DNA of 64,000 bases from Ralstonia thomasii (GCF_958405895.1 NZ_CATZAR010000006.1); one strand, 5' to 3'; shown: positions 45,701-54,523, counted from the first letter of the stretch. The notes: generated by a model not told the origin, from the letters alone. Numbers and translations: made by a program.

Positions 45701-47748
45701 TTGAAGGTGCCGCCCGCCGTGGGCGTACCAGTGATCGCGCCAGTGCTGCCGTTCAAGCTCAGGCCCGTCGGCAGCGCACCGGCAGTCAGCGCGTAGCTGT
45801 AAGGCGCGGCACCCCCGCCGGCCGCGGCAGTCTGGCCGTAGGCGGCGCCGACAGTCGCCGCACTCAGGGTGGTGGGCGACACGGTAATGGTGGGCGCCGA
45901 GGTGGTCAGCGTGTAGGTGCCAGACGTGCTGTACGGCCCCGCGCCCGTTGCGTGGTCGGTGGCAGTCACCGAGAAGTTGACCACGCCCGTGGTGGTCGGC
46001 GTACCGGACAACACGCCGGTTCCGGTGTTGAACGAGAGACCGGTCGGCATCGTCCCGCTATGGACCGCAAGGCTATAGGTGTATGGCGCCAGACCGCCGC
46101 TGCCTGTGAAGGTCTGGCTGTACGCCACGCCGGTTGAAGCACTGAGACTGCCCGATGCCGGGGTGAGCGCCAACGTGGGTGCATTGACGACCAGCGTATA
46201 GGTACGGCTGCCCGTATATGGGCCAGTACCGGTGCTGCTGTCGGTGGTGGTCACGGTGAAGTTGAACGTGCCGCCCGCCGTGGGCGTCCCCGACAGCACG
46301 CCGCCCGAACTGAGCGTGAGCCCGGCGGGCAGCGCACCGGAGGTGATGGCATAGGTGTATGGCCCTGTGCCACCGCTGGCCGTTATCGTCTGGCTGTAAG
46401 CCGCAGCCACCGTCGCGTTCGTCAACGAAACCGGCGATACGGTAATAGTTGGCGTGCCGATCACCAGCGACAGCGTGCTGCTGGTGGCAGAGAACGGGCC
46501 CGTGCCCGTACTGCTGTCGGTGGCGGTTACCGCAAAGTTGAAGCTGCCATCGGCGGTTGGTGTACCCGATAGCATGCCGTTGCTTGTCAGCGTCAGCCCT
46601 GGCGGCAACGCGCCGGACGCGATCGTATAGGTGTACGGCGCCGTGCCGCCACTGGCCGACGCCAGTGACTGGCTGTAGGCCGCACCGACAGTGCCGCCAG
46701 CGGGTGAGGACGGCGCGTAGTTGACCGTCGCATTCGACACGGTGACGGTGATTGTGGCCGGCGCCGTCGTGCCGCCCGCATTGCTAGCCGTGTAGGTGAA
46801 CGAGTCCATGCCTGAGTACGACGGGTTGGGCGTGTAGGTGATCGACCCGCCCGAGACCGTGGCCGTGCCGTGGGTCGGCTGCGTGCCGACAGCCACGCTG
46901 GTTGCACCGGTGACGTCCACCGTAGCGTGGTTGTTAGTACTGCCGTGCGCCACGGTAATGCTGGTCGGACCGGCGGTTGGCGGCAGCACGTAGGTAAACC
47001 GGTCAGCCGCGCTGGTGGTACTGGTGCCGCCGCCGTTGGTCACCGTCACATCAACAACGCCAGTACTGCCCGCCGGTGATGTTGCCGTGATCTGCGTGGC
47101 GCTGTTGACGGTGAAGTTGGTGGCGTTGGTCGCGCCAAACTTGACGGCCGTGGCGACGGTGAAATTGGTGCCGCTGATGTTGACCGAGGTGCCGCCGCCG
47201 GTCGTCCCTGTGTTCGGCGCAATGCCCGTCACCGTCGGCGCAGTTGGGATTACAGCAATGCTCACGATACCGTTAGGCACCCAGGTGACGCTGTCATTGC
47301 TGGTGTAGAACGTGGCGGTATCAGTGCCGCTGAAGTTACTCGGCGGCGTGTAAACGAAACCATTGGTATACGGATCCCCCGATGGCGGTACCGAACCGCT
47401 GTAGATGGCGACTTTGCCGCCTTGGGCGGTCGCCGTAAGAAAGAGCGGGCCGGATGAACTGTTTGTACCGCCGGAAGAATCGTAAGCAATGCCGGACAGG
47501 AAGGGGTCGCAGTTGCTCGTGTCCGCAGCCGTAAAGACATAGGACTTCTGCGCATTCATGTTGGTCGAGAATGAGACGGTGCAGGCAGCGGCGAGCGCTC
47601 CTTGCGACAACACCGTCAGCCAGATCGCCAGCACGGCCAGCAGGCCCTGGCGCAGCCATTCCCGCCCCTGCGCCTCCAGACGCCGGAACATCGACCATCC
47701 GGCAACCCCACGCCGGCCAAACGGGCTGTTTTGTGTGAGCACGCGCAT
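42727..47748 (-). CDS. large autotransporter with IPT/TIG, cadherin-like and eight putative-Ig repeats
   Basis: A 1673-residue type V secreted protein. The N-terminus has a long signal region (about 1-54) with a basic extension before the hydrophobic core, as in extended autotransporter leaders. Then come a unique domain (55-165), an IPT/TIG domain (about 170-255), a cadherin-like module (255-340) and eight He_PIG repeats of about 92 residues (about 342-1085) with the signature PYTYA..SGALPAGL..L..G.LSGTPT. Two more cadherin-like modules, an Ala/Asp-rich linker (about 1290-1400) and the C-terminal beta barrel (about 1400-1673, ending in Phe) follow. It is probably a surface adhesin. The DNA of the repeats is itself similar, so copy number may vary. 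Confidence 0.92.
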   Translation of the reverse strand: MRVLTQNSPFGRRGVAGWSMFRRLEAQGREWLRQGLLAVLAIWLTVLSQGALAAACTVSFSTNMNAQKSYVFTAADTSNCDPFLSGIAYDSSGGTNSSSGPLFLTATAQGGKVAIYSGSVPPSGDPYTNGFVYTPPSNFSGTDTATFYTSNDSVTWVPNGIVSIAVIPTAPTVTGIAPNTGTTGGGTSVNISGTNFTVATAVKFGATNATNFTVNSATQITATSPAGSTGVVDVTVTNGGGTSTTSAADRFTYVLPPTAGPTSITVAHGSTNNHATVDVTGATSVAVGTQPTHGTATVSGGSITYTPNPSYSGMDSFTYTASNAGGTTAPATITVTVSNATVNYAPSSPAGGTVGAAYSQSLASASGGTAPYTYTIASGALPPGLTLTSNGMLSGTPTADGSFNFAVTATDSSTGTGPFSATSSTLSLVIGTPTITVSPVSLTNATVAAAYSQTITASGGTGPYTYAITSGALPAGLTLSSGGVLSGTPTAGGTFNFTVTTTDSSTGTGPYTGSRTYTLVVNAPTLALTPASGSLSASTGVAYSQTFTGSGGLAPYTYSLAVHSGTMPTGLSFNTGTGVLSGTPTTTGVVNFSVTATDHATGAGPYSTSGTYTLTTSAPTITVSPTTLSAATVGAAYGQTAAAGGGAAPYSYALTAGALPTGLSLNGSTGAITGTPTAGGTFNFAVTATDANSYTGSRAYTLTVNAATVSVSPSTLPGGTIATAYSQTMLASGGTGPYTYAVTAGSLPTGLTLSSNGTLSGTPTAGGVFNFTVTATDSSTGTGPYTGSRAYSLTIGSPTLTITPASGSLSGVAGTAYSRNFTASGGTNPYTYGFVVNSGTVPTGLTWNGTTGRLAGTPTTAGTVSFTVTATDSSTGTGAPFAVSGVYTLTIAAPSLTVSPATLPNPGIATAYSQTITAANGTAPYTYAVTAGALPAGLSLNTSGFLSGTPTAGGTFNFTITTTDANSFTASRAYSVTIGAPTVTVNPAAATSAQVTTAYSQTFTATGGTAPYTYAVTTGTLPAGLSLNASTGVLSGTPTTLGSSSFTVRATDSSTGTGAPYSGTRSFTITVGQVIGTAPAITATTMSTAPITLHATANATGGPFSSVTIVNPPASGTAVVNGLDIVYTPTQTTSGAVNFTYALINTAGTSAPIPVTVNVNAVPIAVAQRQAITSSGQGVSVDLTEGATGGPFTAATLVSVVPYNAGTASIVQKAIQTPAGLKPQAVAASTYVLNFTPSGTYSGQAVLTYTLSNAFATSTAATVQVSVAPRKDPSADPDVAGLINAQVQAARRFATTQIDNYNRRLEALHGTGRPPSSNGLTVAMPGQRADMQARCQDVAGISAHDACMRGDGQGVRPFARGKRNADAASGSTDKSTADAGPDLPGADAASAGPDNTDPNLAFWSAGTLDFGFASAGTQRSGFRFTTGGVTAGADYRVSDQLSIGGGFGYGRDSTDIGNAGTRSTGDSYSLALYGSYRPLPSLFVDGVAGFGTLSFDSRRWVTDSNDFATGKRSGKQVFASVSAGYEHRDRAWLISPYGRLSVSQSTLDQFTESGAGINALTYFDQTVTTVSGTLGLRAEYTQKTKWGTFLPFARVEYQHDFNGQSNAGLAYADLASAGPAYYVPGTPFGRDRMQIGLGTKFRTGPLTFGLDYSVMAGMGGLQQGVRLTFAAPF
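44493..46725 (-). repeat. eight Ig-like coding repeats in the autotransporter passenger
   Basis: About 280-bp coding units, the most alike being units 2 and 5, which share nearly the same codons over PTAGG.FNFTVT.TDSSTGTGPYTGSR. Units 3 and 6 form a second subtype with the insert PASGSLS, so pairs of unlike units seem to have been duplicated together. Confidence 0.85.
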
Positions 47749-48374
47749 TTCTCCCTCGTTCAGGCCCGCTGTCTTGCGAGCTTTTTCTCTCGAGCGTTCT
47801 TGCGAAATTCAGAGCCTGACTGCTGCCAGGCACTCCCCCGTCACGAGGGAATAGCGCGTGGGATTTGCATACCGGCACCGACAATCGGTGCAATGGCTGC
47901 GTGTTATCCCTTGGAAATCCCCCGTCAGACCAGCGCAGCCTTTCTTATTTATTTTGACTGGCACATTGATCCGGACGCGATGCTAAGAAAAGCCTCCCCA
48001 TCCGTCAATACTGGTCGCCGGTGAAACCGTTACCACACAAGGCTTTTTAGGCTTTTTTTCCCTTTATATCGCGGCGCTATCTCGTTAATAGAACGCATAT
48101 TGAGACGGCATGACCGGGCGTTGAGACACAGAGACCATTTATCACTCAAATATCGGACGCCGATCATTTTGGAATTTTCGAATGAATAAGCGCTTGTGGA
48201 GTGGCGGTCTAAATAAACCCGCCTCTTCGCATTTGTATTTCCATTACGAGGGTGGGCGGCGCGCAATGGCGAGCGGTCGACCAACCAGCCACCCGCCACG
48301 GAGTCCGTTTACGCAGCCGAACCGCCACGGGTCTACCATGTGTTCACAAACAAAGGTGACCCAGGAGACCCCCA
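47749..48374. other. intergenic region with AT-rich centre
   Basis: This 626-base gap separates the divergent autotransporter and aidB genes. Its middle (about 47940-48240) is clearly poorer in GC than the flanks and carries runs such as GGCTTTTTAGGCTTTTTTT. Short open frames here lack ribosome-binding sites. Apart from the promoter above I see no recognisable element. Confidence 0.5.
47980..48008 (-). promoter_or_regulatory. candidate promoter of the autotransporter gene
   Basis: On the minus strand TTGACG (48008-48003) and TAGCAT (47985-47980) are 17 bases apart. The leader to the start codon would be about 225 bases long, with a GC hairpin (GCACCGATTGTCGGTGC) in it. Confidence 0.45.
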
Positions 48375-50036
48375 ATGCCCACCGAGGCCACGCACCGCGT
48401 CTTCAACCAAGTCCCGGACCTGACCGGCTTCAACCCGTTTACGTCCGACGCCACGCTGCAAGGCGCGCTCGAACGTCTGGGCGGCGGCTGGAACGCCAGC
48501 GCGCTGCAAGCCTTCGGCGACCAACTCGGCGCGCCCGAGACGCTGCAGTGGGCCGCCGAGGCCAACTCCTACCACCCGGAACTCCACACCCACAGCCGCA
48601 CTGGCGAGCGCATCGACGCCATCCGCTTCGACCCCGCGTGGCATGCGCTGCTCGGCCTGATGCGCAGCCAGGGGCTGCAGGCCCTGCCGTTTGCCGACCC
48701 GCGCCCCGGCGCATGGGCCGCCCGCACCGCGGGCTATTTCATGCAGGCGCAGATCGAATCCGGCACGCTGTGCCCGGCGACAATGACATTCGCCAGCATC
48801 CCCGTGCTGCAGAACGAGACCGCGCTGTTTGCCGATCTGGGGCCGCGTCTCTACGCCCGCGAACATGACGCACGTGACCTGCCGTGGCGCCAGAAGACCG
48901 CCATCCTCGTCGGCATGGGCATGACCGAAAAGCAGGGCGGCTCCGATGTGCGCAGCAACACCACGGTGGCAACGCCCTTGCGTGGCGAGGGCCGTGGCGC
49001 GACGTACGCCATCACCGGGCACAAGTGGTTCTTCTCTGCACCGATGTGCGATGCGCACCTGGTAGTCGCGCGCATGGGCGCGGAAGACGGGCCGCTGTCG
49101 TGCTTCTTTGTCCCGCGCTTTCGCGATGACGGCAGCAAGAACCCGATCCAGATCCAGCGTCTGAAAGACAAGCTCGGCAACCGCTCGAACGCGAGCAGCG
49201 AAGTGGAATTCCGCGGCGCAGAAGGCATCCTCATCGGCGAGGAAGGACGCGGCATTCCGACCATCATCGAGATGGCGACACACACGCGGCTGGATTGCGT
49301 GATCGGCAGCGCGGCCATCCTGCGCCACGCTCTGATGCAGGCGCTGCACCACGCACGCCACCGCATGGCGTTCGGCCGCCTGCTGGCCGACCAACCGCTG
49401 ATGCGCAACGTACTGGCCGATCTCGCGCTCGAATCGCAAGCGGCGACGTTGCTGATGATGGAACTGGGCAACGCGTTCGAGCGTGCCGATGTCGATCCGC
49501 TGGCCGCAGCGTGGAAGCGCATCGTCACGCCCGCGGCTAAGTTCTGGGTCTGCAAGCGCACCGTCGAAGCAACCGGCGAGGCAATGGAAGTCTGGGGCGG
49601 CAACGGCTATGTCGAAGAAGGCCCGATGGCACGCCTGTACCGCGAGGCGCCGGTCAATTCCATCTGGGAAGGCTCGGGCAACGTGATGTGCCTGGACGTG
49701 CTGCGCGCCATCGCCCGCACGCCGGACGATGCGTTGCGCCTGGTGCACGACATTGGCGAGCGCGCGCACGGCCACCGTGCCGTGCGTGCGGAGCTGGCCG
49801 CGCTGCAGGCGATGCTGCATCAGCCGGGCGACATCCAGGAAACCTCCGCACGCCGCATCGCGCAGGGGCTGGCACTTACGGCACAGGCTGCGCTGATGCT
49901 GGCGTACGCCCACCCGGACGACGCCGAGCGCTTTATCGCCAGCCGCTTCCATCATCAACATGGCCGCGTGTTTGGCACGCTCGACGGACACGCGCAGGAA
50001 CTGGGCGCAGTGCTGCAACGCGCGTGGCCCGTGTAG
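48375..50036 (+). CDS. aidB: AidB-like acyl-CoA dehydrogenase family protein
   Basis: A 553-residue acyl-CoA dehydrogenase-fold flavoprotein collinear with E. coli AidB. Shared segments include THRVFNQVPDLTGFN, GTLCPATMTFAS, ILVGMGMTEKQGGSDVRSNTT, TGHKWFFSAP, KLGNRSNASSEVEF, LYREAPVNSIWEGSGN. E. coli AidB is part of the Ada adaptive response, binds DNA and is thought to protect or repair against alkylating agents or to destroy them. The C-terminal helical domain that binds DNA (about 440-553) is retained. No ada, alkA or alkB gene is nearby, so regulation by Ada cannot be judged. Confidence 0.92.
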   Translation: MPTEATHRVFNQVPDLTGFNPFTSDATLQGALERLGGGWNASALQAFGDQLGAPETLQWAAEANSYHPELHTHSRTGERIDAIRFDPAWHALLGLMRSQGLQALPFADPRPGAWAARTAGYFMQAQIESGTLCPATMTFASIPVLQNETALFADLGPRLYAREHDARDLPWRQKTAILVGMGMTEKQGGSDVRSNTTVATPLRGEGRGATYAITGHKWFFSAPMCDAHLVVARMGAEDGPLSCFFVPRFRDDGSKNPIQIQRLKDKLGNRSNASSEVEFRGAEGILIGEEGRGIPTIIEMATHTRLDCVIGSAAILRHALMQALHHARHRMAFGRLLADQPLMRNVLADLALESQAATLLMMELGNAFERADVDPLAAAWKRIVTPAAKFWVCKRTVEATGEAMEVWGGNGYVEEGPMARLYREAPVNSIWEGSGNVMCLDVLRAIARTPDDALRLVHDIGERAHGHRAVRAELAALQAMLHQPGDIQETSARRIAQGLALTAQAALMLAYAHPDDAERFIASRFHHQHGRVFGTLDGHAQELGAVLQRAWPV

Positions 50037-50136
50037 CACACCCTGGGGATGCAGTCAAATGTGAGCGCACGCTTTCGTGTAACGCTGAAAACCACATCGC
50101 GACCTCCGGCCGCTTATCCACGCACCGAACAGGTGC

Positions 50137-50166
50137 TTGAGGGTATACCCGCATTCAGCGCATAAT
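50137..50166 (+). promoter_or_regulatory. candidate promoter of the second binding-protein gene
   Basis: TTGAGG at 50137-50142, an 18-base spacer and CATAAT at 50161-50166. The -10 lies inside the palindrome GCGCATAATGCGC, and the spacer contains GGGTATACCC, so a repressor could bind here. The rest of the 323-base gap 50037-50359 shows nothing else recognisable. Confidence 0.4.
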
Positions 50167-50359
50167 GCGCGCCCATGGCGGCGCGTGACATTGCTTCACG
50201 CTTTGGCATTCCCCGGGGGAGTGACGGCGCGCCCCAGCCAATGCTGCGCAGCCGGGCGGACGTCGCCTGGCAATCGATTGCGCGCACCGCCGCGTCGATA
50301 GGGCCCCGATGCGGTCGGCTGGCCATTAGAAGCCCGAACCTCTCCTAGGACCTTTGACG

Positions 50360-51268
50360 ATGCCGTTCGCTGCGCGCACGTGGCTGCTGGCCGCGCTTGC
50401 CGTTCCCGCTGCTGTTTCCACCGCCTTCTTCCCGTCCAACGCCGTTGCCGCTACCCCGACGCTCGATCGCATCCGCGACTCGGGCACGGTGCATGTGGCG
50501 TATCGGGAAGACTCCATTCCTTTTTCGTACCTCGATGGCAGCAAGCCGGTCGGCTACGCCATCGACATCTGCTCGCGGCTGATCGATTCGATCAAGACCT
50601 CGCTCAAGCGCCCTGACCTGAAGGTGCAGTACGTGCCGGTGACAGCCGCCACGCGCATGGACGTGGTCGCTTCGGGCAAGGCCGACCTGGAATGCGGCTC
50701 GACCAACAACTCACGCGAGCGCCGTGAGAAGGTCGCCTTCACGATTCCGCATTACATCACCAAGGGCCGCATGCTGGTAAGGACCGGCTCGCCGATCCAG
50801 CAATGGGAAGACCTCAACGGCAAGACGGTAGTGGCCGCGCGCGGCTCGACCAATGCCGACCTCGCACGCAAGCTCAACGAGACGGGCATGACGATGCAGG
50901 TGGTCGATGCCAACGATCTGCGCAGCGCGTTTGCGATGCTGGCCGATGGCCGCGCCAACGCGTTTGCCGGTGACGACATCCTGCTCTCGGGCATGCGCGC
51001 CACGGCCAAGAACCCGGCCGACTACCGCCTGGCGGGCAAGACGCAGCTCGTGTCGTCGTACGCGATCATGCTGAGCAAGCAGGACCCGGAGTTCAAGAAG
51101 CTGATCGACCAGTCGATGACGCGGCTGATTGTCGATGGCGAGGTGCCGAAGCTCTACAAGAAGTGGTTCCAGCAGCCGATTCCGCCCAACGGGGTGAATC
51201 TGGAGGTGCCGATGAGTTATTTGCTGCGGGATTCGTTTAATACGCCTACGGATAGTGCTGGCAACTAA
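50360..51268 (+). CDS. periplasmic amino-acid-binding protein, second orphan paralogue
   Basis: A 302-residue SBP_bac_3 protein. The signal peptide ends near AVAAT (about 31). YREDSIPFSYLDGSKPVGYAID, RADLECGSTNNSRERR-type and AFAGDDILLSGMRA segments match GltI/AatJ-like glutamate/aspartate binding proteins. It is clearly paralogous to the protein at 13823-14728, including the C-terminal KKWFQQPIPPNGVNLEVPMS. As there, no permease or ATPase gene is adjacent. AGGA precedes the ATG at 50360; a TTG two codons earlier is less likely. Confidence 0.88.
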   Translation: MPFAARTWLLAALAVPAAVSTAFFPSNAVAATPTLDRIRDSGTVHVAYREDSIPFSYLDGSKPVGYAIDICSRLIDSIKTSLKRPDLKVQYVPVTAATRMDVVASGKADLECGSTNNSRERREKVAFTIPHYITKGRMLVRTGSPIQQWEDLNGKTVVAARGSTNADLARKLNETGMTMQVVDANDLRSAFAMLADGRANAFAGDDILLSGMRATAKNPADYRLAGKTQLVSSYAIMLSKQDPEFKKLIDQSMTRLIVDGEVPKLYKKWFQQPIPPNGVNLEVPMSYLLRDSFNTPTDSAGN

Positions 51269-51314
51269 TGTCTTGCTTACGCGGGGTGGCTATGGGTGTT
51301 GTTGGTCCATCCCT

Positions 51315-51520
51315 TGTTTCATCCCCTGCCGGGGCTGACTCGCTTTCTTTGTCTTGCCAAAGAAAGGCGCGCCCGAGATGGCGAAAGACTCGTTGAATTT
51401 ATGTCGCAGAGAGGGGAAGGGAAAAACTCGTTTCGCTCAGACAGTTTCCCTTCCTTTTTCCTCTCTGCAACAGAAATTCAAGGCGCCATCTAGGGCTCCA
51501 ACGGCCAAACCACCGGTGTG
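51315..51520 (+). repeat. intergenic repeat with two hairpins
   Basis: The stretch CTTTCTTTG-TCTTGC-CAAAGAAAG (51343-51366) is an inverted repeat. A second, longer one runs from GCAGAGAGG at 51406 to CCTCTCTGC at 51468 with an AT-containing bulge. The text GGCGCGCCCGAGATGGCG and its surroundings are of a type I know from dispersed intergenic repeats of Ralstonia and Burkholderia. It may be a small non-autonomous element. No gene is encoded between 51269 and 51551. Confidence 0.6.
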
Positions 51521-51551
51521 CGTGCGTTTGCGCCAGGATGTGGCTTGTTGC

Positions 51552-53282
51552 TCAATGCACCTCGGCCGGTACTGCTTGCGCGGGGATGCCGCTCACCACA
51601 TTCAACGTCAGGCGTCCGCCCTGGCGCATCAGGTCGGCAGCGCGCTCGGCAATCATGATGATCGGGGCGTTGGTGTTGCCGCCGATCAGCGTCGGCATGA
51701 CGGAGCCGTCGATCACGCGCAGGCCTGTCAGGCCACGCACGCGCAGTTCCGGGTCCACGACGGCCATTGCGTCGTCGGCGCTGCCCATCTTGCAGGTGCC
51801 GACGGGGTGATAGATGGTGTCGGCATGCTGGCGGATCAGGGCGCGCACGGCTTCGTCGTCGGAGCCGTCGCCGCGGATGTTTCCGGAATACAACTCGCGC
51901 CCGCCCAGGTCGGCCAGCGGGCGCTGCGCGAAGATGCTCTTCACGGCGCGGAAGCCGGCGAGCATGCCGGTCATGTCATCGGGGTCGGACAGGAAACGCG
52001 GGTCGATCAGCGGTGCGTCGCGCGTGTCGGCGGAGGCCAGGCGCACTTCGCCGCGGCTCTTCGGGCGCAGCACGCACACGTGGCATGAATAGCCGTGGCC
52101 GTAGTTGAACGTGCGGTTGTGGTTGTCGGCCATGGCCACCACGAAGTGCAATTGCAGATCGGGATCGGCCAGATCGGGCCGGCTCTTGATGAAGCCGCCG
52201 GCTTCAGCAAAGTTGGTTGCCAGCATGCCGCGACGCTCGCGCCGGTAGCGCAGGATCTCGCTCAGCATGCGGGCGCTGCCGCGCGCGGAATAGCCGATCA
52301 GGTCCAGGTTGAAGACCTTCTTGTGCAGGATGATGTCGAGGTGGTCCTGCAGGTTCTGGCCGACGCCGGGCAGGTCGTGTACGACCGGAATGCCCAGCGA
52401 GCGCAGATGCTCCGCCGGGCCCACGCCCGAGGCCATCAGCAACTGCGGCGACCCAAACGCGCCCGATGAGACGATCACCTCGCGGCGCGCGCGCAGCGTT
52501 TCTGTGCGGCCCGCCCGCTCGACCACCACGCCTGCCGCGCGCTTGCCGTCGAACACGATCCGCAGGGCCTGCGTGTCGGGCAACACCGTCAACTGGCGGC
52601 GATTGCGGCTGAAGGTGGCGTCGGCCTTGTCCCCGCCATGCAGGTAGGCGCGCGCGGCATTCCAGCGCTCGCCGTTGTATTGCGTGACCTGGTACGGGCC
52701 GACGCCTTCCTGGTCGGGGCCGTTGAAATCGTTGTTGCGGCGATAGCCTGCCGCCACGCCGGCCTCGACAAAGCGCTGTGCGATGGGGTTGCCGGTGCGC
52801 AGGTCGCTCACGTGCAGCGGGCCGGTGCCGCCGTGCAGCGCGTCGTCATCACGGCCGGCAAAACGCTCGTTGCCTTCGGAGCGCTTGAAGTAGGGCAGCA
52901 CATCGCTCCAACCCCAGCCGGTGCAGCCGAGCGCCGCCCAGTGGTTGTAGTCGCTGGGCGTGCCGCGGATGTAGATCATGGCGTTGAGCGACGAGCTGCC
53001 GCCCAGCCCCCGCCCGCGCGGCTGATAGCCCTGGCGGCCGCCCAGCCCCGCTTGCGGCACGGTCTGGAATCCATAGTTGCGCTTGTTCTTGAACGGCAGC
53101 GATGCCGCACAACCGGCCGGCACCCAGACCGACAGGTGATGATCGTGCGGGCCGGCTTCGAGCAGCGCGACCGTCACGTCCGGGTCTTCGGTCAACCGGC
53201 TGGCGAGCGCGCAACCGGCCGAACCGGCGCCGACGATGACGTAATCGAAGGTGAGGGCCGAGGTGGGCAAATCGTTGGCCAT
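51552..53282 (-). CDS. GMC-family FAD oxidoreductase (choline/alcohol dehydrogenase-like)
   Basis: A 576-residue flavoprotein. The ADP-binding motif FDYVIVGAGSAGCALASRL opens the protein. The GMC signature 1 (RGRGLGGSSSLNAMIYIRG, about 90-108) and signature 2 (SGAFGSPQLLMASGVG) are present. The catalytic His is in HPVGTCKMG near residue 515, and a second conserved residue is in GGNTNAPIIMIAE. It oxidises an alcohol, choline or polyol, passing electrons to O2 or quinone; the substrate is unknown. A LysR gene is divergent 353 bases away and probably regulates it. Confidence 0.9.
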   Translation of the reverse strand: MANDLPTSALTFDYVIVGAGSAGCALASRLTEDPDVTVALLEAGPHDHHLSVWVPAGCAASLPFKNKRNYGFQTVPQAGLGGRQGYQPRGRGLGGSSSLNAMIYIRGTPSDYNHWAALGCTGWGWSDVLPYFKRSEGNERFAGRDDDALHGGTGPLHVSDLRTGNPIAQRFVEAGVAAGYRRNNDFNGPDQEGVGPYQVTQYNGERWNAARAYLHGGDKADATFSRNRRQLTVLPDTQALRIVFDGKRAAGVVVERAGRTETLRARREVIVSSGAFGSPQLLMASGVGPAEHLRSLGIPVVHDLPGVGQNLQDHLDIILHKKVFNLDLIGYSARGSARMLSEILRYRRERRGMLATNFAEAGGFIKSRPDLADPDLQLHFVVAMADNHNRTFNYGHGYSCHVCVLRPKSRGEVRLASADTRDAPLIDPRFLSDPDDMTGMLAGFRAVKSIFAQRPLADLGGRELYSGNIRGDGSDDEAVRALIRQHADTIYHPVGTCKMGSADDAMAVVDPELRVRGLTGLRVIDGSVMPTLIGGNTNAPIIMIAERAADLMRQGGRLTLNVVSGIPAQAVPAEVH

Positions 53283-53473
53283 GGATGTCTCCGGATGGTT
53301 TTCTAATGGGCGAGCGACGCCGCCGGCTTGTTGCCGGTCACGACTTCACATCGTAGGCGCGCCGGGTTGTTTCAAACGACCGGGCTTACCCGCATTAGAG
53401 GCATCGCTCGACGGCATGCAGCAAACCCGCACGCTGCAGTTGGCAGACCGTTGCCTTGGTGGCGATTGCGACA

Positions 53474-53488
53474 TGCTGCAATGCAGCA
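53474..53488. promoter_or_regulatory. palindrome in the GMC - lysR divergent region
   Basis: TGCTGCA-A-TGCAGCA is a perfect 7+1+7 palindrome in the 353-base gap 53283-53635. It has the T-N11-A form of LysR sites and lies between the two divergent starts. The rest of the gap shows no gene. Confidence 0.45.
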
Positions 53489-53635
53489 ATTCCGCACTGG
53501 CACACGGTTGCGCGCGACCCTGGCAGCGGGGCAGGCCGCACACAGCGGGCCACCGATCCGCCCGCCCCGTGCGCTGACAAGCCATTAGCAACGATGCGGT
53601 TTTTGCGGCAATGCATTAGCTTCTAGAATGCCGCC

Positions 53636-54523
53636 ATGGCCAAGAACCTCGACATCACCCTCGTCCGTACCTTCATTGCCGTGGCCGAAAACGCCAGCAT
53701 GACGGTGGCGGCCAACGCACTGCACCTCACGCAGGGCGCCATCAGCCAGCAGATCAAGCGGCTCGAAGATGCCTTCGAGTGCCGCCTGTTCGAGCGCGAC
53801 GGCCGGCGGCTCGAACTCACCCACGCAGGTGAACGCTTCCTCGGCCGCGCCAAACGCCTGCTCGCCCTCAACGACGAAATCTGGACCGATATGGCGGCGC
53901 GCCCGCTGCAGGGGCCGGTGCGCCTGGGCGTGCCTTACGACCTGGTCGGCACCGTTTTCCCGCCGATCTTCAAGGCCTTTACCGAAGCGTGGCCGTCGGT
54001 GGAGTTGACCATCGTCTGCGGCACCTCGCCCGAGTTGACGGAGCGCATTGCGCGCGGCGAGCTGGACGTCGCCGTGGTCGAAGCGCCGGTGGACGAAGCC
54101 ACGGGCGACTGCCTGTGCGTGGAGCGTCTGGTGTGGGTCGGCCCGCGCGGCGGCAACGTGCATGCGAAGCGCCCGCTACCGCTATCGATGGTGGACGAGA
54201 GCTGCGCCTTCCGCGCCCGTGTGCTCAAGGCGCTCGGCGAGCAGGGCATTGAATGGCGCACGGTGTTCGAGAGCGGCAACATCGAAGCGACCACCGCCAC
54301 GGTGCGCACCGGGCTGGCCGTCACGGCATGGCTGACGCCGACGGTGCCGGCGGACCTGGACATTCTCGGGCCCGAAGCCGGCCTGCCGGAACTGCCGATG
54401 TTTGCGATCAGCCTACTGTTGCCGGCACAAGGCGCGAGCCAGGCAACACAAGCGCTGGCGCAATCTATTCGAGACGGATTTTCTACGCGGCAGAGGGCGC
54501 TGGAGCGCAAGCGCGCGGCTTGA
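53636..54523 (+). CDS. LysR-family transcriptional regulator
   Basis: A 295-residue LysR regulator. The N-terminal winged HTH (about 5-65) has NASMTVAANALHLTQGAISQQIKRLED. The effector domain (about 90-295) has VRLGVPYDLVG and TSPELTERIARGELDVAVVE. It is divergent from the GMC oxidoreductase, the usual layout for a LysR gene and its target. A CCGCC leader precedes the ATG without a strong ribosome-binding site. A GC hairpin 25 bases after the stop separates it from the convergent 94-residue gene. Confidence 0.92.
   Translation: MAKNLDITLVRTFIAVAENASMTVAANALHLTQGAISQQIKRLEDAFECRLFERDGRRLELTHAGERFLGRAKRLLALNDEIWTDMAARPLQGPVRLGVPYDLVGTVFPPIFKAFTEAWPSVELTIVCGTSPELTERIARGELDVAVVEAPVDEATGDCLCVERLVWVGPRGGNVHAKRPLPLSMVDESCAFRARVLKALGEQGIEWRTVFESGNIEATTATVRTGLAVTAWLTPTVPADLDILGPEAGLPELPMFAISLLLPAQGASQATQALAQSIRDGFSTRQRALERKRAA

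Noticed and set aside
44767..46137. 456-codon plus-strand frame rich in Arg/Gly inside the autotransporter
   Set aside because: It is the reverse of the repeat-coding region. The periodic Arg/Gly pattern is an artefact of the Ig-repeat codons, and there is no ribosome-binding site.
44493..46725. CRISPR array
   Set aside because: The repeats are 280-bp coding units in frame, without short constant repeats or spacers.
48030..48299. 89-codon minus-strand frame in the AT-rich gap
   Set aside because: No ribosome-binding site, no domain, and it crosses the autotransporter promoter region.
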